Positions 8,427 to 17,737 of a stretch of 64,000 nucleotides of DNA are shown piece by piece. The notes under the pieces are model-generated. The model searched no databases and had not been told where the DNA came from. It saw nothing but the letters and a program-made list of their open reading frames with translations. The first letter of the stretch is position 1, and each line of letters begins with the position of its first letter. The stretch covers positions 46,350-110,349 of the forward strand of contig NZ_FNEK01000009.1 of NCBI RefSeq assembly GCF_900099935.1. Direction: 5' to 3'. The stretch is from Aliiruegeria lutimaris. Lineage in GTDB: Bacteria; Pseudomonadota; Alphaproteobacteria; Rhodobacterales; Rhodobacteraceae. Made by a program: the position numbers and the translations under genes.

Positions 8427-9434
8427 ATGAAACCGATCCGTCTGCTGTGGCTCACAGTGATCTTCGTGCTTGGCTGGAGCGCCTGGTGGGGCTGGGGCGC
8501 GTGGAGCGCGAAAACCGGTCTCGAAGGGTGGCTTGAGACGCGGCGGGAGGCCGGCTGGCAAGCCGAGTGGGATTCGGTCGAGGTTCGGGGTTTTCCGACC
8601 CGGATCGACCGGACCATTTCCGGGCTGGTGCTGGCCAATACCGAGAAGGGCTGGGTCTGGCAGGCGCCGTTCTTCCAGATCCTGGGACTCAATTACCAGA
8701 AGGATCACGTGATCCTTGTCTGGCCCAACGAGATGACGCTGCAGACGCCGTGGCAGAAGGTCTCGATCACCGGCGACGAGATGCAGGGCAGCGTCACCTT
8801 CCGTCCCGGCGGCGAGCAGGAACTGGCAAGTGCGACGCTTGTGTTCGACGGATTGGCGCTGGCCTCCGATGCTGGGTGGACTACCAGCATGGAGCAGATG
8901 CGCCTTGCCACCCGCCCGAACGAGACGCGGGAGGAACAGCGGGACATCGGGCTGGAGATCGTCGGGCTGAAGCCGCGCTCGGAGGGGATCGCGATGCTGG
9001 CCAAGGCCGGGCTGTTGCCCGCGACGGTTGACACGTTGAAGGCCGACCTGACCGTCGGTTTCGACCGTCCCTGGAACCGGGAGGCGTTGGAGAAGGATCG
9101 CCCGCAACCGCGGGAGATCGACATTCACGAGATCGCCGCGAAATGGGGCCAGCTGGAACTGCGCATCGCCGGGGCACTGACGGTCGCGGCGGACGGCGTT
9201 ATCAGCGGCGACGTGATGGTGAAGTCCACGAACTGGCGCGAGATGCTCGACATCGGTCGCCGTTCTGGGCTTGTTCCCGACAGCCTCGCCGATCCGGTCG
9301 AAAGCGCGTTGAGCATGTTGAGCGGACTGGCGGGCCGCTCCGACACGCTGGATATCCCGCTGAGCTTCGAGAATGGCAGAACGCGGCTCGGGCCGCTTCC
9401 GCTCGGTCGCGCACCGGTTCTGTCGATTCCCTGA
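8427..9434 (+). CDS. DUF2125 family protein
   Basis: 335 aa. An N-terminal membrane anchor or signal (MKPIRLLWLTVIFVLGWSAW) is followed by a beta-rich domain with VEVRGFPTRIDRTISG and a downstream W-N-E pattern (ILVWPNEM), typical of DUF2125 proteins of alphaproteobacteria. Function is unknown; the topology predicts a periplasmic domain tethered to the inner membrane. ATG 8427 is chosen over an upstream in-frame ATG at 8379 because the membrane segment begins there and AGGTGAAAGGGG precedes it. Confidence 0.82.
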   Translation: MKPIRLLWLTVIFVLGWSAWWGWGAWSAKTGLEGWLETRREAGWQAEWDSVEVRGFPTRIDRTISGLVLANTEKGWVWQAPFFQILGLNYQKDHVILVWPNEMTLQTPWQKVSITGDEMQGSVTFRPGGEQELASATLVFDGLALASDAGWTTSMEQMRLATRPNETREEQRDIGLEIVGLKPRSEGIAMLAKAGLLPATVDTLKADLTVGFDRPWNREALEKDRPQPREIDIHEIAAKWGQLELRIAGALTVAADGVISGDVMVKSTNWREMLDIGRRSGLVPDSLADPVESALSMLSGLAGRSDTLDIPLSFENGRTRLGPLPLGRAPVLSIP

Positions 9435-9469
9435 GACCGCAGCGGGAAGCATCTTTGGGCCGCTCGGTG

Positions 9470-9530
9470 GCGCGCTTTGCGCGGGAACGATCCTGCGGAT
9501 CGTGCCTCCGGAGGGGATATTTCCTGGAAA
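9470..9530. repeat. dispersed intergenic repeat, part A only
   Basis: A short hairpin CGCGC-TTT-GCGCG (9471-9483) is followed by the palindrome ACGATCC-TGC-GGATCGT (9487-9503), then GCCTCCGGAGGGGATATTTCC. The same order (palindrome, GTGCYTCCG, GATATTT-like) recurs at 45423-45475 and 49802-49875. It lies in the 288-bp gap between the DUF2125 gene and the 186-aa unknown protein. Confidence 0.7.
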
Positions 9531-9722
9531 GATGATTGGAGAGAGCGCTTGGTGGATCCACATTCGGGAGGTGTTCCGACGCCGAATGGCGACAAGATCG
9601 TCCGGCTTTTTCCTTTCTCCGGCCGGCTGAGAGCGGTCGCCGAAGGGGCGGCCACCGATAGACGGTTGCCCGCAAATTCGGTATAATTAGATGTATTTAG
9701 ATTTATGATTTAGGAGGCAAAG

Positions 9723-10283
9723 ATGGCTTTTGGAATCTCGGGTGTCTTTTTCAACGAAGACGGCAAACAGCAGGAATTCGGCTATCCCTATAGCGAACGA
9801 AAGACGCGTATCGCGGCGATGCCGAACAACTCGATCAAGCTCATTCGTATCTACCAGCATGGTGCGCCCGGATATATCGGCGAGGATGACGCGAACGCCC
9901 TCGCGCAGATGCTGAAGGACAAGATGCAGAAGCATGGACAGATCCAGCTTCTGGGCTGTTCGACAGCCGGTGTCGAGGGGCATGCCTGGAACCCCGTGGG
10001 CGGCATCGGCCTGCTGACGCGGATGATCATGTATCACGGCGTGATGAAGATGATGGGCTTGCCCGAGGCGGCAAAGAAATGGAGCGACAATGTTGCCGGG
10101 GACACCAGCCGGCTGATCCCCAATGTCTATGTCATGGGGCTTTCCGGTATCTCGTTTCCGCTGTCGCGCATCCATGACAGCCTCGAGACGGGTTTCAAGC
10201 CCTCTGCGCTGATGGCGGACCGCTTCGTCTACATGAACGGGAAGCTCTTAAGCGAGTACAACAATTTCAACCTGCCCAAGTGA
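9723..10283 (+). CDS. unrecognised 186-aa protein, possible clan-CD (caspase-like) fold
   Basis: No family is recognised with certainty. Two blocks fit the clan-CD cysteine peptidase rule of hydrophobic residues before HG and before [AG]C: KLIRIYQHG (His46) and IQLLGC (Cys79), 33 residues apart with a helical stretch between. The rest is rich in Gly and Met, with no signal peptide or membrane segment. ATG 9723 follows a strong TTAGGAGG site. The upstream 40 bases are AT-rich, unlike the surroundings, and the gene itself uses more A/T-ending codons than its neighbours, so it may be acquired. It converges with mazG. Peptidase activity is an inference only. Confidence 0.75.
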   Translation: MAFGISGVFFNEDGKQQEFGYPYSERKTRIAAMPNNSIKLIRIYQHGAPGYIGEDDANALAQMLKDKMQKHGQIQLLGCSTAGVEGHAWNPVGGIGLLTRMIMYHGVMKMMGLPEAAKKWSDNVAGDTSRLIPNVYVMGLSGISFPLSRIHDSLETGFKPSALMADRFVYMNGKLLSEYNNFNLPK

Positions 10284-10293
10284 AGGCACCAGC

Positions 10294-11109
10294 TCAGCGT
10301 GACTTTTCCTGTGCCTTGATCTGGTTCCAGAGCGCGTCCATTTCGTCCAGCGTCGCCTCGGCGGGCGAGGTGCCGGATACGTGGAGCGTATCCTCGATGG
10401 CGTTGAAACGGCGAGTGAACTTGGCGTTGGTGCGGCGCAGCGCCTGTTCGGGATCGACGCCGAGATGCCGGGCCAGGTTGGCCAGCACGAAGAGCATGTC
10501 CCCCATCTCGTCCTCGATAGCGTCATGGGAGCCGGATTTGGCGGCCTCGGCCAATTCCTCGGCTTCCTCCCGGATCTTGTCGAGGACGAGGTCCGCATTG
10601 TCCCAGTCGAAGCCGACGCGGGCGGCGCGTTTTTGCAGCTTGTAGGCGCGCAGAAGTGCGGGCAGACCCATCGCAACGCCGTCCAGCACCCGTTCTTCGC
10701 CCTTGGCCTTGCGTTCGGCGGCTTTCACGACCTCCCAGTCTCGGGTCTGCTGTTCGGCGGACTTGTCGCGGCTTTCATCGCCGAAGACATGCGGGTGGCG
10801 GGCGACCATCTTGTCTGAGATCGAATTCGCGACCTCGTCGAAGGTGAAGCGCTCCTCTTCCGTGCCCATCTGCGTGTAGTAGACTACCTGCAGCAGCAGG
10901 TCGCCCAATTCGCCCTTCAACTCGTCCCAGGCCTCGCGCTCGATGGCGTCGGCAACCTCATAGGCTTCCTCGATCGTGTAGGGCGCGATGGTCTCCCAGC
11001 TTTGCTCGATATCCCAGGGGCAGCCGGTTTCCGGGTCGCGCAGGCGGGCCATGATTTCCAGCAAGCGCGGCATCCCGCCCTTTGGATCGAAGACGAGGGA
11101 ATCTGACAT
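10294..11109 (-). CDS. mazG: nucleoside triphosphate pyrophosphohydrolase MazG
   Basis: 271 aa with two MazG modules. The first has DPETGCPWDIEQSW, TIEEAYEVADAIE and GELGDLLLQVVYY; the second has REEAEELAEA and EDEMGDMLFVLANL. The EExxE and ExxD residues bind magnesium. The enzyme hydrolyses all canonical (d)NTPs to monophosphate plus pyrophosphate, cleaning the nucleotide pool and modulating ppGpp. Length and domain order match the full-length family. It is divergent from the M20 amidohydrolase gene with a 57-bp spacer. Confidence 0.95.
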   Translation of the reverse strand: MSDSLVFDPKGGMPRLLEIMARLRDPETGCPWDIEQSWETIAPYTIEEAYEVADAIEREAWDELKGELGDLLLQVVYYTQMGTEEERFTFDEVANSISDKMVARHPHVFGDESRDKSAEQQTRDWEVVKAAERKAKGEERVLDGVAMGLPALLRAYKLQKRAARVGFDWDNADLVLDKIREEAEELAEAAKSGSHDAIEDEMGDMLFVLANLARHLGVDPEQALRRTNAKFTRRFNAIEDTLHVSGTSPAEATLDEMDALWNQIKAQEKSR

Positions 11110-11166
11110 GGCGGCGGCTCCGGGCTTGGTCTAGGGTCGCGCCGAATTAGGAATGTTTCGGAGGAT

Positions 11167-12336
11167 ATGTCCATGCCGGTTCTCAATCGTATCGCCGGAT
11201 ATGCCGACGAGATGCAGCAGTGGCGGCGCTGGCTGCACCGCAACCCGGAGCTTGGGTTGGAATTGCCGCGCACGGCGGCCTTCGTGGCCGAGAGGCTGCG
11301 GGAATTCGGCGTCGACGAGCTGCACGAGGGTTATGCCCAGACCGGTATGGTCGCACTGATCCGTGGGCAGGCGAAAGGACCAGTGATCGGGCTGCGCGCC
11401 GATATGGACGCGTTGCCGATCCTGGAAGAAACCGGGGCCGAGCATGCCAGCGAGACGCGGGGAAACATGCATGCCTGCGGCCATGACGGGCACACGACCA
11501 TGCTGCTTGGCGCGGCGCGCTACCTGGCCGAAACGCGGCGCTTTGCGGGGACGGTGGCGCTGATCTTCCAGCCGGGCGAGGAGCTTGGCGGCGGCGGCAA
11601 GGTGATGTGCGACGAGGGGATCATGGAGCGCTTCGGCATCACGGAGGTTTATGCGCTACACAATTCGCCCGACATGGAAGAAGGCCGGTTCGCCACCCGC
11701 AAAGGGCCGATGATGGCCGCTGTGGACGATTTCGCCATCACGATCCGGGGCGTGGGCGGGCATGCCGCATGGCCGGAGCATTGCGTCGATCCGGTTGCGG
11801 CGGCAGTGCAGCTCGTCTCGGCGCTGAACGCGATCCCGGCGCGCAACCTGAGCGCCTTCGACAATGCCGTGCTCTCGGTGACGCAGATTAGTGTCGGCAG
11901 CGCAACCAACGTGATCCCGGCGGAGGGTTTCGTTGCGGGCACGTTGCGCACCTTCTCGCGCGCGGTAAGAGACAAGGTCCGTGCCCGGATAGAGGAGATC
12001 TGCACGGGCATCGGCGCCGCGATGGGCCTGGAAGTGACGCTGGAATACACAGAGGACTATCCCGCAACGGTGAACCACCCCGAGCAGACCGATTTCGCAG
12101 TGGAGGTCGCGCGCGAGGTGGTTGGCCCCGACAAGGTAGACCCGGATTGGCCCGCTGAAATGGGCGCCGAGGATTTCTCCTTCATGCTCGAGGCGCGGCC
12201 GGGGGCCTACCTGTTCCTCGGGCAAGGGGTGGGGCCGCGCTGCCATCACCCGAAATTCGATTTCAACGACGAGGTCGCGCCAATCGGGGCCAGTTTCTTT
12301 GCCCGGATCGCGGAGCGCGCGCTGCCCCTGGAGTGA
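11167..12336 (+). CDS. M20 family amidohydrolase (hippurate hydrolase / aminoacylase type)
   Basis: 389 aa cytoplasmic metallo-amidohydrolase. Visible motifs: WLHRNPELGLELPRTA at the N-terminus, ADMDALPILEETG, MHACGHDGHTTMLLGAA (metal ligands), FQPGEELGGGGKVM, and near the end the M20 signature GAEDFSFMLEARPGAYLFLG. The family removes acyl groups from N-acyl amino acids; the exact substrate cannot be read from sequence. ATG 11167 follows GGAGGATATGTCC-type spacing. Its 3' end nearly touches the convergent DASS transporter gene. Confidence 0.9.
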   Translation: MSMPVLNRIAGYADEMQQWRRWLHRNPELGLELPRTAAFVAERLREFGVDELHEGYAQTGMVALIRGQAKGPVIGLRADMDALPILEETGAEHASETRGNMHACGHDGHTTMLLGAARYLAETRRFAGTVALIFQPGEELGGGGKVMCDEGIMERFGITEVYALHNSPDMEEGRFATRKGPMMAAVDDFAITIRGVGGHAAWPEHCVDPVAAAVQLVSALNAIPARNLSAFDNAVLSVTQISVGSATNVIPAEGFVAGTLRTFSRAVRDKVRARIEEICTGIGAAMGLEVTLEYTEDYPATVNHPEQTDFAVEVAREVVGPDKVDPDWPAEMGAEDFSFMLEARPGAYLFLGQGVGPRCHHPKFDFNDEVAPIGASFFARIAERALPLE

Positions 12337-12342
12337 TCCGCG

Positions 12343-14220
12343 TCAGTAGAACAGGTTCATCACCAGCACCGACACGACGAGGAAGATCGCCGTCATGATC
12401 CCGCCTGCGCGGATGAAGTCGCGCACCGAATAGCCCCCCGGCCCCATCAGCAGGGCGTTGACCTGATGGGTCGGGATCAGGAAGGAATTCGAGGTCGAGA
12501 TCGCCACGGTAAGGGCAAACACGGCCGGATCCGCGCCGGCGCCAAGCGCGATATTCACCGCCAGTGGCACCAGCAGCACGGTGGCCCCGACATTGGACAT
12601 GATCAGCGAGAAAACGGTCGCCAGCACCGCGACCGTCGCCTGGATCACCCAGATCGGCATGCCGTCCAGAACGGTCAGGAGTTGGTGGGCGATCCATTCG
12701 GCGGTTCCCGTGCTCTGCACAGCCTGCCCGAGCGGGATCAGCGAGGCCAGCAGGAAGACGGTGCTCCAGCTCACCGATTCATAGGCCTCGTCGATGCTCA
12801 GAACGTTGGAGAGGATCATACCCAACGCGCCGACCAGCAGGCAGAGCGACAGGCGCATATCGGTCAACAGAACGAGGCTGATTGCGATCAGGAAGAAGAT
12901 CAGCGCCCAGCCGACCTTTTGCGGCCGCGTGGTTTCGCGCGGGTAATCCTGGGTCACGACGACGAAATCGCGATCCTGTTCCATTCGCGTCAGCGCTTCC
13001 CAGGTGATGTGACCGACCAGCGTATCGCCCGCCTCGAAAGGGATCTCGCCGAAATCGATATCCGCGGTCTCGCGCGAATACGTCTTGCCGCCGCGATACA
13101 TCAGCAGTGGCGCGAGGCCGTGCGCCTTGCGCAACCACAGGTCGCGCGCGCTCTTGCCGATAACGCCCGAGCCGGGCGGGATGACCACTTCGGCGATGCC
13201 TGCGCGCGTCGGGCCGAGATCCTCGGCAAAACCGGCCAGAACGGGTGATTCCTCGAGCTCGAAGCAATATTTGAACTCTTCCACAGCCCCCGGCTCGGCA
13301 ATGATCGCCAGCCGGGCCGGCGCCTGCAGAACGGTGTCGCGCGGCGGCGAGGTATAGGTCTTGCCCTCGTATTGCGTGGCAATGATCTGCAACCGCAACG
13401 CGCGCTGAATGTCATCGATGCTCTGGCCGACAAGGATCGAACCGGGGGGCACGATGATCTCGTGAATGGCGCCGTCGATGCCGTAGGTTTTCGAGACATA
13501 TTCCAGCAGCGATTGACCGCGCGCGCCCTCGCCGGCGGCGCGGTGAGTCTGTTCCGGCAGCACGAAACGGCCGAAGAAGATGAAATAGGCAAGCCCCGCC
13601 GCCACCAGCGCCAGCCCGATCGGGGCGACCGAAAACAGGCTGTAATCGGCCATCTGCTGATCGGGCGGCAGGGTCGGGTTGATGGTGTCAAAGAGGTCGT
13701 TGAGCAGGATCAGCGGCGAGGAGCCGACCATGGTGAGCGTGCCGCCGAGGATCGCGCAGAAGCCCATCGGCATCAGCAGGCGGGACATGGGCAGCCCTGT
13801 GCGCGCCGCGATCCGCGACACCACCGGCAGGAACAGCGCCGCCGCGCCCACGTTCTGCATGAAGGAGGAAATGAAGGCAACGGTGGAGGAGATCAGCAGC
13901 ACGATCCGGCTCTCCGCCGACCCGCCGATCCGCGTGATCCAGTTGGCGACACTGGTCATCACGCCTGTCCTGTCCAGACCGGCGCCGATGATCATCACCG
14001 CGATGATGGAGATCACGGCGTTGGAGGAAAAACCGGAGAAGAGATGCTGGATGTCAACGATATGGTCGAGCCCGGGAAGCGAGGCGAGGCAACCCAGCAT
14101 GACCATGATCGCCAGCGCCGCGACATCGACCCGAACCAGCTCGGTCACGAAAAGGCCGACCGTCAAACCGAGCACGCAGAGCACCATGACCATCTCGTAG
14201 GTGAGACTGATCTGCTCCAC
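12343..14220 (-). CDS. SLC13/DASS family anion permease with two RCK_C domains
   Basis: 625 aa integral membrane protein. Transmembrane helices flank a cytoplasmic central region of about 200 residues with two TrkA-C (RCK_C) repeats, each holding an I[VI]PPGS[IG]-type motif ([14 protein letters not shown] and [14 protein letters not shown]). The second permease half has [19 protein letters not shown] and [19 protein letters not shown], the DASS signature region. Such proteins import dicarboxylates, sulfate or similar anions with sodium. The substrate is not decidable; a neighbouring amidohydrolase gives no strong hint. Confidence 0.88.
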   Translation of the reverse strand: MEQISLTYEMVMVLCVLGLTVGLFVTELVRVDVAALAIMVMLGCLASLPGLDHIVDIQHLFSGFSSNAVISIIAVMIIGAGLDRTGVMTSVANWITRIGGSAESRIVLLISSTVAFISSFMQNVGAAALFLPVVSRIAARTGLPMSRLLMPMGFCAILGGTLTMVGSSPLILLNDLFDTINPTLPPDQQMADYSLFSVAPIGLALVAAGLAYFIFFGRFVLPEQTHRAAGEGARGQSLLEYVSKTYGIDGAIHEIIVPPGSILVGQSIDDIQRALRLQIIATQYEGKTYTSPPRDTVLQAPARLAIIAEPGAVEEFKYCFELEESPVLAGFAEDLGPTRAGIAEVVIPPGSGVIGKSARDLWLRKAHGLAPLLMYRGGKTYSRETADIDFGEIPFEAGDTLVGHITWEALTRMEQDRDFVVVTQDYPRETTRPQKVGWALIFFLIAISLVLLTDMRLSLCLLVGALGMILSNVLSIDEAYESVSWSTVFLLASLIPLGQAVQSTGTAEWIAHQLLTVLDGMPIWVIQATVAVLATVFSLIMSNVGATVLLVPLAVNIALGAGADPAVFALTVAISTSNSFLIPTHQVNALLMGPGGYSVRDFIRAGGIMTAIFLVVSVLVMNLFY

Positions 14221-14323
14221 GCGGCACTCCCCATTTACTCTCGTCGATGGATCTCACCCGTTTTCGACAACAAACTCAATCCCCTCGGACATCTTGTCCA
14301 CGTGGGGGCAGCCGGGAAAGAGT

Positions 14324-14611
14324 TCACGATCCGGATATCCGGGGGGCCGGCCTTGCCGGCAACAGTCGCTCAAGGCGCGATGTCGTGCATCCTTCCCGAA
14401 CCTCGCGCCACATCGGGTTGTTGAGCGACATTTCGCAGCGCGCCAGGAACATCCGCCCATCGACATGCAAGCAGATCACGTCACCCAGCTCGACCCGTCC
14501 ACCGGTGCTGTCCGTGCAATAGCAGTCGATCACCCGGCCCGAGGGCGTCGTCACATCCGCCCAGGCCGGCGAAACGCTGGCAAGCAGCGGTATCAGCAAG
14601 GCTCTCACCAT
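14324..14611 (-). CDS. small secreted Cys-rich hypothetical protein
   Basis: 95 aa. A clear signal peptide ([18 protein letters not shown] then DV) is followed by a short domain with [32 protein letters not shown] and a final REGCTTSRL. The five cysteines in the mature part suggest disulfides in the periplasm. Similar short proteins occur in Rhodobacterales without assigned function. It is encoded opposite prfA, in the gap before it. No partner is obvious. Confidence 0.7.
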   Translation of the reverse strand: MVRALLIPLLASVSPAWADVTTPSGRVIDCYCTDSTGGRVELGDVICLHVDGRMFLARCEMSLNNPMWREVREGCTTSRLERLLPARPAPRISGS

Positions 14612-14674
14612 CGCGCGATGCTATCACGGTCGGCCCCCTTGACCAAAGCGCAACATTCCGGCACGCAGCCGGGC

Positions 14675-15730
14675 ATGGTTCCCGAGCACAGATTGCACGA
14701 AATCGCCCAGCGCTTCGAGTTTCTCGAAGCGAAGATGGCAGGTGGCGCCGAGGCGAGCGAGATTGCGCGTCTCGCCAAGGAGTATTCGGATTTGAAGCCG
14801 GTCGTGGCAGAGATCGCGGCCTGGAAGCGATGCCGCGCCGACATTGCCGAGGCCGAGGCGATGCTCGACGACCCGGATATGCGCGAGCTTGCCGAGGAAG
14901 AGTTGCCCGTCCTGCGCGCGCGGCTTCCCGAACATGAGAAAGCTCTGCAACTGGCGCTCCTGCCCAAGGATGCCGCCGATGCCCGCCCGGCCATGATCGA
15001 GATCCGCCCGGGGACGGGTGGCGAGGAAGCCGCGCTTTTTGCGGGCGACCTGCTGCGCATGTACCAGCGCTACGCCGAGGCGCAGGGCTGGAAATTCGAA
15101 CTGATCGAGACGCAGGAGAGCGAGCTTGGCGGGATCAAGGAGGCGGTTGCCCATGTGCAGGGCGAGGGCGTCTTTGCACGACTGAAATACGAATCCGGCG
15201 TTCACCGGGTTCAACGCGTGCCCGAGACCGAATCGGGCGGCCGCATTCACACATCCGCAGCCACTGTCGCCGTGTTGCCCGAAGCGGCCGAAGTGGACAT
15301 CGACATTCCCTCCACCGACATCCGCATCGACACGATGCGCGCCAGCGGCGCCGGCGGCCAGCATGTAAACACCACCGATTCGGCGGTCCGGATTACCCAT
15401 TTGCCCACCGGGATCATCGTGACCAGCTCCGAGAAATCGCAGCATCGCAACCGTGAGATCGCCATGCAGGTTCTGCGCGCGCGGCTCTATGACATGGAGC
15501 GGCAGAAGGCGGATGACGAACGCGCCGCCGACCGGCGCAGCCAGGTCGGCTCGGGGGATCGCTCGGAACGCATCCGAACCTATAATTTCCCGCAAGGACG
15601 GATGACAGACCATCGTATCAACCTGACGCTCTACAAGCTCGACCAGGTGATGCAGGGCGACCTGACCGAGGTGATCGACGCGTTGATTGCCGACGATCAG
15701 GCGCGCAAACTCGCCGAGATGGGCACGTGA
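14675..15730 (+). CDS. prfA: peptide chain release factor 1
   Basis: 351 aa class I release factor that recognises UAA and UAG stop codons. The catalytic GGQ motif is visible in [17 protein letters not shown], the upstream region reads [22 protein letters not shown], and the stop-codon reading PxT loop lies in the preceding domain. The start ATG 14675 ([20 protein letters not shown]) matches the family N-terminus; the frame is open much further upstream without homology. The stop overlaps the start of prmC (GTGA), so its glutamine methyltransferase is co-translated. Confidence 0.97.
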   Translation: MVPEHRLHEIAQRFEFLEAKMAGGAEASEIARLAKEYSDLKPVVAEIAAWKRCRADIAEAEAMLDDPDMRELAEEELPVLRARLPEHEKALQLALLPKDAADARPAMIEIRPGTGGEEAALFAGDLLRMYQRYAEAQGWKFELIETQESELGGIKEAVAHVQGEGVFARLKYESGVHRVQRVPETESGGRIHTSAATVAVLPEAAEVDIDIPSTDIRIDTMRASGAGGQHVNTTDSAVRITHLPTGIIVTSSEKSQHRNREIAMQVLRARLYDMERQKADDERAADRRSQVGSGDRSERIRTYNFPQGRMTDHRINLTLYKLDQVMQGDLTEVIDALIADDQARKLAEMGT

Positions 15731-16557
15731 CATTCGCCGAGGCGCTGGCCGTCGCGGTGGAACGGCTAAACCGGGCCGGGGTGAAGACACCGCAGCGGGA
15801 TGCGCGGTTGCTCGTGGCCTTCGCGGGCGGGATCGCGCCGGACCGTCTGACCCTTCACTTGCGCGATCCGTTCGAGGCTGACGCGGCGCTCGCAGCCGCG
15901 CTCGACGCCCGCGCGGCGCGCCAGCCGGTGTCCCATATCACCGGCAAGCGCCTGTTCTGGGGGCGGATTTTCCGTGTTACGGCGGAAGTTCTGGACCCGC
16001 GCCCGGAAACCGAAACGCTCATCGCCGCCGCCCTGGAGGCGCCGTTCGAACGGGTGCTCGATCTCGGCACGGGGAGCGGTTGCATCCTGCTGAGCCTGCT
16101 GGCGGAGCGCCCACAAGCGACTGGCCTTGGCGTCGATCTGTCCGAGACCGCGCTGGAGGTTGCCCGGCAGAACGCCGCCGACTTGCAGGTGCCCGCGGAG
16201 TTCCGCCGCTCCGATTGGTTCGAAACGGTGACGGGAAGTTTCGACCTTGTCGTCTCCAACCCTCCCTATATCTCGGCGGACGAAATGACCGGGCTTGCCC
16301 CGGAGACGCGGGACTGGGAGCCGCGACAAGCGTTGACCGATGAGGGGGACGGCCTGTCATGCTACCGGATTATTGCAGCGCGGGCTCCCGATCACCTGGC
16401 TCCGAACGGGCGGTTGATGGTCGAGATCGGCGCCTCCCAGGGCGATGCGGTGTCGGCGATTTTCGCGGAGAGCGGCTTCGAGGATATCCATGTCCTGCCC
16501 GACCTCGATGGGCGCGGCCGGGTGGTTGCAGCCAGGCGGGGCGTCGCGAAAACCTAG
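15727..16557 (+). CDS. prmC: peptide chain release factor N(5)-glutamine methyltransferase
   Basis: 276 aa SAM-dependent enzyme that methylates the Gln of the GGQ motif in release factors. Seen in the sequence: the PrmC linker motif [16 protein letters not shown], the SAM motif [16 protein letters not shown], and the NPPY catalytic motif in [16 protein letters not shown] 15727 overlaps the prfA stop by four bases, the usual prfA-prmC arrangement. Confidence 0.96.
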   Translation: MTFAEALAVAVERLNRAGVKTPQRDARLLVAFAGGIAPDRLTLHLRDPFEADAALAAALDARAARQPVSHITGKRLFWGRIFRVTAEVLDPRPETETLIAAALEAPFERVLDLGTGSGCILLSLLAERPQATGLGVDLSETALEVARQNAADLQVPAEFRRSDWFETVTGSFDLVVSNPPYISADEMTGLAPETRDWEPRQALTDEGDGLSCYRIIAARAPDHLAPNGRLMVEIGASQGDAVSAIFAESGFEDIHVLPDLDGRGRVVAARRGVAKT

Positions 16558-16777
16558 TGCATTGGTGTCAAAACTGCGCCAGACTGGGCGGAATACGGCA
16601 GAGTGGGCGGTTTTTGACTTGTCAGCAGTCGCCGTGCATGTAAAGCAGGACGAGCACGGAGCGTAGGGCGTACGCCCCCCCGCGCTGATAGTCATAACAA
16701 CTTGGACCTAACAGCGGAATTTTTTCGCAAGACTAGCGAAGGTCCTGAACCCGCAACAAGGCGGAACAGAAAAACCT

Positions 16778-17539
16778 ATGAGATCATCCAAGTCACGTTC
16801 GCGCTCCAAGTCGAACCGTCAGCGCTCGATGGGAAACATCGTCAACCGGGTCTTTGATTCCTCGGGCCCGGAAGGCAAGGTGCGTGGCACCCCGCAGCAG
16901 ATAATCGAAAAATACATCCAGCTTGCCCGCGATGCCGGCCTCAGCAACGACCGCGTGGCTGCCGAAAACTTCCAGCAGCACGCGGAACACTACACTCGTA
17001 TGCTCGGCGAAGCACAGCGCGAGCAGGACGCACGCCGCGAACAGCAAGAACTGCAGCAGCGTGACCGCCAGCGTGATCGGAATGACAATAATTCGGGCGG
17101 CAACAATTCGGGCGGCCAACAGGTGCGGTCCCAGAACGAGCCCGAGGCCCTGCAATCGGTCGAACCGATGGACACGCAGCCCGACTTGATCGAGGACGAT
17201 CTGCAAAGCCCGCCGCAGCCGGACCTGCTTCCGGATGCCCCCGCCGCAGCGGCAACGGCGCCTGCAGGCGATGATAACTCCCAGAATGACAGCGGGCTGG
17301 TCGAGACCCCCGAGAGCAAGCCCAAGGCGCGGCGGCCGCGTCCCCGCAAGGTGAAGCCCGAGGCAGAAGGCGCCGCGGTGGAAGACACGGCAACGGAATC
17401 CAAGCCGAAACGTCCGCGAGCCAGCCGGGCCAAGCCCAAGGCACCGAAGGACGCCGAGACTTCGGGCAATGCCGAAGGTGCATCGCCGGCAGCCGCCACC
17501 AAGACTGAAGCAACCGAACCGCCGGAAGCCGCGGAATAA
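16778..17539 (+). CDS. DUF4167 domain protein
   Basis: 253 aa. The N-terminal 80 residues form the DUF4167 domain (RVFDSSGPEGKVRGTPQQII, YIQLARDAGLSNDRVAAENF, QQHAEHYTRML). The rest is low complexity: an NNSGG repeat, then acidic and Lys/Pro-rich stretches (KPKARRPRPRKVK), probably disordered and possibly nucleic-acid binding. The domain is widespread in alphaproteobacteria with no settled function. The start follows a weak ribosome site in ACAGAAAAACCT. The 220-bp gap upstream holds its promoter; a TTGACT at 16614 is a possible -35. Confidence 0.85.
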   Translation: MRSSKSRSRSKSNRQRSMGNIVNRVFDSSGPEGKVRGTPQQIIEKYIQLARDAGLSNDRVAAENFQQHAEHYTRMLGEAQREQDARREQQELQQRDRQRDRNDNNSGGNNSGGQQVRSQNEPEALQSVEPMDTQPDLIEDDLQSPPQPDLLPDAPAAAATAPAGDDNSQNDSGLVETPESKPKARRPRPRKVKPEAEGAAVEDTATESKPKRPRASRAKPKAPKDAETSGNAEGASPAAATKTEATEPPEAAE

Positions 17540-17586
17540 TCCGTTCGCTCGCGAGCACCTTGCAGACACGTCAGGTGCTCCTTCCA

Positions 17587-17645
17587 GGGCGGGGGCGCTG
17601 CCCCCGGCGCTCTTGCGAGCGCTCCCCCGGGATATTTCCGGAAAG
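17587..17645. repeat. dispersed intergenic repeat, part B (inverted copy)
   Basis: GGGGGCGCTGCCCCC is followed by GCGCTCTTGCGAGCGC and TCCCCCGGGATATTTCCGG. Read on the minus strand this matches part B at 45501-45560 and 49900-49956 (AATATCCTGGGGG, inverted GCGCTC repeat, GGGGGCAAAGCCCCC). Just upstream, GAGCACCT and AGGTGCTC (17553-17580) form a separate perfect 8-bp hairpin with a 12-base loop that may end the DUF4167 transcript. Confidence 0.65.
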
Positions 17646-17737
17646 GGGATGAGCAAGGCGGGACTTCCGCTCATTGCTTCCCCGACGTCCTCCACCGCGA
17701 GCCCGACCCGCAGGGGCGGCCGCGTGGAATGGAGCCC

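Noticed and set aside
16614..16645. Promoter TTGACT before DUF4167
   Set aside because: The -35 is good, but candidate -10 hexamers (CATGTA or TGTAAA) are poor or badly spaced; kept only as a remark.
17080..17125. Short AATTCGGGCGGCAAC repeat as a CRISPR or VNTR locus
   Set aside because: Only two units, in frame, inside the low-complexity NNSGG stretch of the DUF4167 gene.
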